From Anaerostipes faecalis (GTDB lineage Bacteria > Bacillota > Clostridia > Lachnospirales > Lachnospiraceae): a stretch of DNA of 64,000 nucleotides. The notes below the pieces were generated by a model. The model was not told the DNA's origin. It saw nothing but the letters and a program-made list of their open reading frames with translations, and made no database searches. Shown one piece after another: positions 57,610 through 64,000 of the stretch. Made by a program: the position numbers and the translations under genes. The stretch spans positions 56,779-120,778 of the forward strand of contig NZ_JABRXE010000008.1 of NCBI RefSeq assembly GCF_018982945.1, given 5' to 3'. How positions within the stretch are numbered: position 1 is the stretch's first letter; every line of letters begins with the position of its first letter.

Positions 57610-57645
57610 GTTTCGTGTTTCCTCCTAAGATTTTCCTGGATTAGG

Positions 57646-57688
57646 TCAGAATTGCAACCTATATAAATATAAATATTTGCAATTCTGA
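57646..57688 (-). promoter_or_regulatory. 12-bp inverted repeat in the pgk leader
   Basis: TCAGAATTGCAA (57646-57657) and TTGCAATTCTGA (57677-57688) are perfect complements around a 19-base AT-rich spacer. They lie between the gap terminator and the pgk ribosome site. They could be a protein operator or an mRNA stem. Confidence 0.55.
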
Positions 57689-57690
57689 TT

Positions 57691-57728
57691 AAAAAAAAGA
57701 GGATCCGGTCCAAAAAGACCGGACCCTC
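57691..57728 (-). terminator. Terminator between gap and pgk
   Basis: GAGGATCCGGTC (57699-57710) and GACCGGACCCTC (57717-57728) pair with one mismatch, and eight T residues follow on the minus strand. It should end or attenuate the gap transcript. Confidence 0.9.
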
Positions 57729-57782
57729 GTTGAGTCTTATCACACTGTATTACTACAGGCATGTCCTCAAAAATTGTTCAAA

Positions 57783-58955
<1,173 letters not shown>

Positions 58956-58999
58956 TCAACAAATTTTTACAGGTATTATCTTTATATATTCTGACATTT

Positions 59000-60676
59000 T
59001 TATTTATCATTCTGATTTAAAACATAACCTGCAATATTATCCGCATGATCTGATATTCGTTCAAGACTTGATATAATATCCAAATAGAAAACTCCCACTT
59101 CTGGAACGCATGATTCCGTTTTCAGCCTTTGAATATGACTTTTACGAAGCTTCTTTTCCAATTTATCTACTTTTTCTTCATTTTCAGTGGCGATGCGAGC
59201 TTCCTCTATACTGTCATTTTCAATAGAGCAAATAGCATGATTTAGTGCATTTTTCACATATTCCGTCATTTCTTTCAGCTCTTCCTGAGCCTGTTTTGTA
59301 AAATGAGATTTTCCTTCTTTCATTTCCTGTAAATACTCTGCAATATTCTCCACATGATCTCCCGCACGTTCTATATCTGTAATAGTGTCAAAGAGATTAT
59401 TAACAACTACAGTCTGTTTGTCTGTCAATGCAAGCTGACTGATTTTAACAAGATAACCTGTGATCATGGTTTCCAAATGATTGATAACCTGTTCATTATG
59501 AAAAACTTTATCAATTTTTTTCTGACTTGGCTCATCTTTCATTGCTTCCTTCATAATTCTGTTTAAATTACCCAAAGCAATGCCACCCATACGTACAACT
59601 TCTTTTACTGCATTTTCTACTGCAAATGATGGTGTTTCCAAAATACGAGGATCCAGGTGCCGAAGAACTTTTTCTTCCACTTCTTCATCATCATCTTCCT
59701 CTATCGCATCTTCATGTATAATAAGTCCGGAAATTTTGACCAGAACATTTGCAAATGGGAAAAGCAGAATCGTAATTGATATATTAAATATTGAATGGAA
59801 TATTGAAATCTGTGTACCGGAAATATGCTGTAATGCTAAATCATTAAAAATTCCAAAGAAAATAGTCATAATAATTCCATAAATAACCGCACCCATTACA
59901 TTAAACAGCAAATGAATAGTTGCCGCTCTTTTTGCCGTTTTATTTGCTCCTGCACTGGATAAAAGTGCTGTAATACATGTACCAATATTCTGTCCAAGTG
60001 TAATAAAGACAGCAGATCTCCAGTTTACGATTCCTCGCATAGCCAGCGTTTGTAAAATACCTACAGACGCTGATGAACTCTGAATTATGGCTGTTACCAA
60101 TGCTCCGACTAAAATCCCAAGAAATGGATTATTTCCAAGTACCTGAAACGCTTTATAAAAAATCGGACTGTCCTGATACATACCAATGGAACTTGACATG
60201 GATGAAAGTCCAATAAATAAAATACCAAATCCAACGGCTATTTCTGCCTTTTGCGTTAACTTCTGTCTGCTGGAAAATGTAATAATAAATGCTCCAATAC
60301 CTAAAATAAGCGGTGCAAAAAAGTCTGGTTTTAGAGCTCCAGCCCATTCATTTGCTGATACAAGCCATGCTGTAATTGTTGTTCCAACATTGGCACCCAT
60401 GATTACTCCCGCTGCCTGCGTCAAGTTCATGATTCCTGCGTTAACAAAACCTACAACCATGACTGTTGTTGCAGATGAACTCTGAATTATGGCTGTTACT
60501 AGTGCACCTACCAATACTCCGAGAAAACGATTATTAGTAAGATATCCTAATAGTTCTCTCATCTTATTACCGGCTGCTTTTTGAAGACCGGATGCCATAA
60601 TATCCATTCCATAAAGAAACATTCCAAGTCCGCCAATGAATGCAAATAAATTACCGACATGTGTTAGTGTATTCAT
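59000..60676 (-). CDS. Na+/phosphate symporter-family protein with PhoU domain
   Basis: This 558-residue NptA/YjbB-type protein has a membrane part containing two inverted QSSSA repeats (GALVTAIIQSSSATTVMVVG, ~56-75, and GALVTAIIQSSSASVGIL, ~197-214), and a C-terminal cytoplasmic PhoU-like helical domain from about residue 350 (DTITDIERAGDHVENIAEYL, ISSLERISDHADNIAGYVL). It probably transports or exports phosphate with sodium. It is monocistronic and divergent from the PHP gene. Confidence 0.93.
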   Translation of the reverse strand: MNTLTHVGNLFAFIGGLGMFLYGMDIMASGLQKAAGNKMRELLGYLTNNRFLGVLVGALVTAIIQSSSATTVMVVGFVNAGIMNLTQAAGVIMGANVGTTITAWLVSANEWAGALKPDFFAPLILGIGAFIITFSSRQKLTQKAEIAVGFGILFIGLSSMSSSIGMYQDSPIFYKAFQVLGNNPFLGILVGALVTAIIQSSSASVGILQTLAMRGIVNWRSAVFITLGQNIGTCITALLSSAGANKTAKRAATIHLLFNVMGAVIYGIIMTIFFGIFNDLALQHISGTQISIFHSIFNISITILLFPFANVLVKISGLIIHEDAIEEDDDEEVEEKVLRHLDPRILETPSFAVENAVKEVVRMGGIALGNLNRIMKEAMKDEPSQKKIDKVFHNEQVINHLETMITGYLVKISQLALTDKQTVVVNNLFDTITDIERAGDHVENIAEYLQEMKEGKSHFTKQAQEELKEMTEYVKNALNHAICSIENDSIEEARIATENEEKVDKLEKKLRKSHIQRLKTESCVPEVGVFYLDIISSLERISDHADNIAGYVLNQNDK

Positions 60677-60810
60677 TTTTCTATCCTCCTGTGTTCATTT
60701 TATATCTTATCAAACCGCAGAAAAAATTTAAAGAACTTTTTACATATATCTTTCTTTATTTTTACATTTGTATCATAATATCATTATAAATATAAAAAAG
60801 GAGTTTATTT

Positions 60811-61620
60811 ATGATAAAAGCAGATTACCATTTACACACCAGTTTTTCCTCTGATTCTGAGGCTCCCATGGAATCTATGATCCGTCAGGCAATTTCTTTG
60901 AATCTTGAAACCATTTGTTTTACAGAACACCATGATATAGATTATCCTGATAATCCTGACAATTTTGATTTTTTGGTAGATCTTTCTTCTTATAAGGATA
61001 GACTTTTTAATTTAAAAGAAAAATATAAAGACCAGATTGAGATTAATTATGGAATTGAATTAGGTCTTATGCCACAGACTCTAGATAAATGTGCTGATTT
61101 TTCTTTAAAGGATTCCTTTGACTTTATTATTGGGTCTTCCCATATTATTGACAATATGGATCCATATGAACCTGTTTATTTTGAAACTTATCCCTCAAAA
61201 AAAGGATTAGAACACTATTTTGAAGATATCTTACACAATGTTAGGAACTATAAAAATTACTGTGTTTATGGGCATTTGGATTATGCTGCAAGATACATTA
61301 AAGATCAGGATTTTCATTTTCGATTCGCTGATTATTATGATGTTCTTGATGCAATATTAAAACAGATTATTTCTGATGGAAAAGGAATCGAAGTAAATAC
61401 CGGAGGATGGAAATACGGAATGGCTAATCCTAATCCACATTATGAAATACTTCAAAGATATTTAGAACTTGGTGGTGAAATTCTTACCATCGGTTCTGAT
61501 GGACATTGTCCAGAACATATTGCCTTTGATTTTCACAGATTGCCAGAGTATTTATCTTCTCTTGGTGTTCGTTATTACACAATTTTTAGAAATCAGAAAC
61601 CGGAATTTTTGAAATTATAA
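60811..61620 (+). CDS. PHP-domain phosphatase (histidinol-phosphatase HisK-like)
   Basis: This 269-residue PHP-domain protein has metal-binding motifs ADYHLHTSFSSDS, FTEHHDID, SSHIIDN, YGHLDYAARY and the late GSDGHCPEHI. This pattern matches the HisK/HisJ histidinol-phosphatases. No other his gene is near, so a general phosphoesterase role is possible. AAGGAG precedes the ATG. Confidence 0.85.
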   Translation: MIKADYHLHTSFSSDSEAPMESMIRQAISLNLETICFTEHHDIDYPDNPDNFDFLVDLSSYKDRLFNLKEKYKDQIEINYGIELGLMPQTLDKCADFSLKDSFDFIIGSSHIIDNMDPYEPVYFETYPSKKGLEHYFEDILHNVRNYKNYCVYGHLDYAARYIKDQDFHFRFADYYDVLDAILKQIISDGKGIEVNTGGWKYGMANPNPHYEILQRYLELGGEILTIGSDGHCPEHIAFDFHRLPEYLSSLGVRYYTIFRNQKPEFLKL

Positions 61621-61696
61621 CTTTCAGTGTATTTTTAGTTCTTATTATTATCCTTATTCTGCAATTCGACACATAAATAAGGGATGTTTTTTCTTT

Positions 61697-62566
61697 TTAG
61701 AGACCTCTTCCCCATTCAGATTTGAGAGGAATATTACCTTCTATTGCTTCATCCAGCAAAGAAATCATTCTTCTTTTGTCATCATTCAATGTTCCTCTCA
61801 AATTTAAATAATTAGAGGCATGATTGGATCTGAAAATACATCCTGGGCAATCCATATTCTGCAACATTTTTTTTGTTTCTATTAAAATATCGTATGGACT
61901 CATTAAATGAAATTTTCCTTTTTCTATCTCATTAAATAATGGCATATCTTCCTCTATCATTAGTGTAAGAAGTCCTACATATTCCGGTTTCATCATGGAG
62001 AGCACTTTTCCTGTATCCTCTGCATGCTCTCTCCATAAATATCTTCCGCCCAATCCTGAAATTGCAGTAACCGAAAGACTAATAGAAGCATCATGAATCC
62101 TCTTAGATGCTTCTATCATTTCTTCTGATGAAACACCCTTTTTCATAAATTTTAATACATCTGTATTTCCTGATTCCAGTCCTAAATATACCATAGAAAG
62201 TCCACTTTGACGTAATAATTTTAATTCTTCTGTATTCTTCAAAAGTACACTCTTTGGTGATGCATAAGAAGTAACCTGATAACATTCTGGAAAATTCATT
62301 CGAATATATTCAAGAATAGTTTTCAGATAATCTGTTTTGCAGATCAGAGCATCTCCATCTGCCAGAAAAATTTTGTTTACCTGGTGATAAGTCACCCGGG
62401 CTACTGCAAGATCTTCTAAAACTTCTTCTATCTTTCTAATTCGAAATATTTTTTCTTTATACATATTACAAAACATACATTGATTCTGACTACATCCGAT
62501 TGTCACCTGTAAAATCAAACTGTACGCCTCACTGGGAGGTCTGTAAATCATTCCTTCATATCTCAT
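61697..62566 (-). CDS. Radical SAM protein
   Basis: This 289-residue radical SAM enzyme has its iron-sulfur cysteines at 25, 30 and 33 in GCSQNQCMFCNMYK, a CX4CX2C variant seen in a group of HemN/Elp3-like proteins. LADGDALICKTDYLKTIL and MVYLGLESGNTDVLKFMKKG are conserved radical SAM segments. The substrate is unknown. GGAATG precedes the ATG; there is no partner gene. Confidence 0.85.
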   Translation of the reverse strand: MRYEGMIYRPPSEAYSLILQVTIGCSQNQCMFCNMYKEKIFRIRKIEEVLEDLAVARVTYHQVNKIFLADGDALICKTDYLKTILEYIRMNFPECYQVTSYASPKSVLLKNTEELKLLRQSGLSMVYLGLESGNTDVLKFMKKGVSSEEMIEASKRIHDASISLSVTAISGLGGRYLWREHAEDTGKVLSMMKPEYVGLLTLMIEEDMPLFNEIEKGKFHLMSPYDILIETKKMLQNMDCPGCIFRSNHASNYLNLRGTLNDDKRRMISLLDEAIEGNIPLKSEWGRGL

Positions 62567-62633
62567 ATCATTCCTACTTCCTTATATGATTTGCTAATAT
62601 TATATCTGACTACTGTTATTTGAGCAATTAAAA

Positions 62634-62658
62634 AAGAACCAGATAAAATCTGATTCTT
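62634..62658 (-). terminator. Terminator after the NlpC/P60 gene
   Basis: AAGAACCAGAT and ATCTGATTCTT pair with one wobble around AAA; the minus-strand transcript ends in TTTTTT. Confidence 0.8.
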
Positions 62659-63328
62659 ATTTTACAATTCTTCTTACCGATAAAATTTTTCTATATTTTG
62701 CATTATAGGAAATTTTAATTCCAGTACTTTTTGTACTGGCATGAACAATTTTCCCTCCTCCAATATAAATGGCTACATGTCCACTATAACAGATGATATC
62801 TCCTGGTTGAATATTCTTATAAGACACTTTTCTTCCTGCTTTTCTTTGCGATGAAGAAGTTCTTGGAAGGCTATACCCAAAAGCCTTGTAAACACTCTTT
62901 ACAAATCCAGAACAATCCGCACCTGTGTTCAAATTAGTACCACCCCAGCGATATGGGTTTCCTACAAAACGTTTGGCAAAAGATGCAACTGTTTTCCCTT
63001 TGTTATAGGTACTCCCAGTTAATCGTGGTGCATTGGTATTTATATAAACATATTTCTTTAGTGCATATCCTGTTTTTCCTTTTACTTTAATTTTTCTCCA
63101 TTGACCACTTGTTGAAAGAACTGTTACTTTTGTTCCAGTTTTTAATTTCATTATTGTCTTTGAACTTTTTGACTTTTTTGTTCTTAATTTACACCAGTGG
63201 CGAAAAATCTTTCCGCTATAACCAGATGCTGCTGCAACTTCCTGCTGAGGATACGTTGAAACAGTTACTGTAAATATAAGTAAAAAAGTCAGAATAATTA
63301 TTACAACTTTTTTCATTTGTTTTCCCAT
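62657..63328 (-). CDS. Secreted SH3-NlpC/P60 peptidoglycan endopeptidase
   Basis: A 223-residue exported hydrolase. A signal peptide (KKVVIIILTFLLIFTVTV, cleavage near 33) precedes an SH3b domain (about 38-95) and a C-terminal NlpC/P60 domain (about 113-223). The catalytic triad is Cys139 (GADCSGF), His184 (SGHVAIYIG) and His196 (VHAS). It would cleave D-Glu-mDAP stem-peptide bonds. AGAGGAA precedes the ATG. Confidence 0.93.
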   Translation of the reverse strand: MGKQMKKVVIIILTFLLIFTVTVSTYPQQEVAAASGYSGKIFRHWCKLRTKKSKSSKTIMKLKTGTKVTVLSTSGQWRKIKVKGKTGYALKKYVYINTNAPRLTGSTYNKGKTVASFAKRFVGNPYRWGGTNLNTGADCSGFVKSVYKAFGYSLPRTSSSQRKAGRKVSYKNIQPGDIICYSGHVAIYIGGGKIVHASTKSTGIKISYNAKYRKILSVRRIVK

Positions 63329-63456
63329 GCTTTTTCCTCTGTTAAATTTATTACATTTTTGTTACGTTTTATTGAACAATATCATATTTTATAATTATTG
63401 TAAAGAGTTTTTGTAACATTTATGTAATATTTTTTCTTTTTTATCACAATATGTTT

Positions 63457-63462
63457 TATAAT
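63457..63462 (+). promoter_or_regulatory. Candidate -10 box of the small Arg/Asp/His-rich protein
   Basis: TATAAT at 63457-63462 lies about 30 bp before the start codon. The -35 is poor, so the site is tentative. Confidence 0.4.
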
Positions 63463-63492
63463 TCATATTTATAACAAAAAGGAGGTTTCTAC

Positions 63493-63663
63493 ATGCCTGA
63501 TAATTTTGATGAACGCCGCAGGCGTGATTGCCCGCCATGTCCCCCATGTCATCATGATCGTGATTGTCGTGACGATCGCAGAGAAAGACATGAAGATCAT
63601 CGTAGAGATGATAGATTCGATAGGCACAGAGATAGACGTGACAGAGATATCTGGCCTTGGTAA
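63493..63663 (+). CDS. 56-residue Arg/Asp/His-rich protein with CPPCPPCHH motif
   Basis: A tiny protein (56 residues) with an extreme composition: MPDNFDERRRRD, then CPPCPPCHHDRDC, then about 30 residues almost entirely of Arg, Asp and His, ending DIWPW. Four cysteines and several histidines could bind a metal; the rest may be disordered. An AGGAGG site is well spaced, and a terminator (63671-63688 stem, T-run to 63703) follows the stop, so it is a complete small gene. I do not recognise a family. It is divergent from the NlpC/P60 gene. Confidence 0.72.
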   Translation: MPDNFDERRRRDCPPCPPCHHDRDCRDDRRERHEDHRRDDRFDRHRDRRDRDIWPW

Positions 63664-63670
63664 TAGTATG

Positions 63671-63703
63671 TATGAGGCTGCTTAGGCAGCCTCTCATAAT
63701 ATT
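63671..63703 (+). terminator. Terminator of the small protein gene
   Basis: GAGGCTGC-TTAG-GCAGCCTC is a perfect 8-bp hairpin followed by TCATAATATTTTTT. Confidence 0.88.
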
Positions 63704-63749
63704 TTTTCCATTTAACGTTGGAAAAATATCTTCTTTCACAAATTTCTAC

Positions 63750-63792
63750 AAAAGAAAAAAGCCTAAGAAATAATTTATTTCCTAGACTTCTT
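63750..63792 (-). terminator. Terminator after tRNA-Trp
   Basis: On the minus strand, AAGTCTAGGAAATA and its partner ATTTCTTAGGCTT form a stem ending in TTTTTTC. It probably ends the rRNA-tRNA transcript. Confidence 0.75.
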
Positions 63793-63794
63793 AG

Positions 63795-63867
63795 CAGGGG
63801 CAGAAGGACTCGAACCCTCGACCTGCGGTTTTGGAGACCGTTATTCTACCAACTGAACTATGCCCCT
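63795..63867 (-). tRNA. tRNA-Trp (CCA)
   Basis: A 73-nt cloverleaf: acceptor arms AGGGGCA/TGCCCCT, D-arm with AGTTGGTAGA, anticodon loop CTCCAAA (anticodon CCA), and T-arm GGGTTCGAGTCC. The 3' CCA is not encoded. It lies about 65 bp downstream of the 23S gene on the same strand. Confidence 0.95.
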
Positions 63868-63931
63868 ATTTAATGTGCCTTCAAAACATCATACAAGATC
63901 TCTTACAAGTCATCCCTCACTCTGCCTTCTC

Positions 63932-64000
63932 TGGTTAAAGCCTCGACCGATTAGTAACAGTCAGCTCCATGTATTGCTACACTTCCACCTCTGCCCTATC
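63932..64000 (-). rRNA. 23S rRNA, 3' end (partial)
   Basis: The minus strand contains GTGTAGCAATACATGGAGC and TACTAATCGGTCGAGG, the conserved 3' end of bacterial 23S rRNA, and ends near TTTAACC. The rest of the gene is outside the window. No 5S follows in the ~64 bp before tRNA-Trp. Confidence 0.9.

Noticed and set aside
63395-63739. Minus-strand 114-codon frame overlapping the small Arg/Asp/His-rich gene
   Set aside because: It lacks a ribosome site and runs through the terminator and promoter region of the plus-strand gene, which has complete signals.

Overview
The window is chromosomal DNA from a low-GC, Gram-positive, endospore-forming Firmicute. It is most likely a gut-type Lachnospiraceae (Blautia/Ruminococcus-like). 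The support is the gene order around rpoD-dnaG, a spoIVA gene behind a sigma-E-type promoter, meso-diaminopimelate cell-wall genes (murE, dapF), strong AGGAGG ribosome binding sites, and a lactate dehydrogenase/Etf operon typical of anaerobes. The family-level call is inference. Nearly all genes lie on the minus strand. The exceptions are a GntR/ABC operon, a lipase-like hydrolase, a YheO-type regulator, a PHP phosphatase and a tiny Arg/Asp/His-rich protein.

Layout. 1-7.5 kb (minus): uppP, a sigma-70 paralog lacking region 4, dgt, dnaG, rpoD, trmK, a Nif3-like gene and the start of a nucleoside kinase. 7.5-18 kb: yicC-gmk-rpoZ, recU, several rRNA-modification enzymes, a small alarmone synthetase, fabH and spoIVA. 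18-34.5 kb: aroE, glpK, murE, dapF, an aminotransferase, gpsA-plsY-der, pgeF-yraN-rnhB, two signal peptidases flanking rbgA, rplS, trmD-rimM and HAD phosphatases. 34.5-36.6 kb (plus): a GntR-ABC transporter operon behind a promoter framed by a perfect 16-bp inverted repeat. 36.6-41.3 kb: a 37-residue membrane peptide, an S66 peptidase, a phosphatase, an orphan amine-dehydrogenase-like gene, a MerR regulator split by a 179-bp structured insertion, and tmRNA. 41.3-47.7 kb: smpB-rnr, secG, eno, a Nif11-like small protein and gpmI. 47.9-55.3 kb: hydrolase, YheO-like regulator, ridA, the lactate dehydrogenase/Etf operon with its FadR-type regulator, and an unrecognised membrane protein. 55.3-64 kb: the second copy of the structured element, tpiA-pgk-gap, a Na/Pi symporter, PHP phosphatase, radical SAM protein, NlpC/P60 hydrolase, the tiny protein, tRNA-Trp and the 3' end of a 23S rRNA.

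Functionally this is mostly core metabolism and information processing: replication and transcription initiation, ribosome and tRNA maturation, ribosome rescue (tmRNA, SmpB, RNase R adjacent), lower glycolysis (gap, pgk, tpiA, gpmI, eno), phospholipid and peptidoglycan precursors, and lactate oxidation. The least explained items are the ~180-bp hairpin-rich repeat present twice in near-identical form (one copy cleanly splitting a regulator gene), the truncated sigma paralog, and three small or membrane proteins that I do not recognise.
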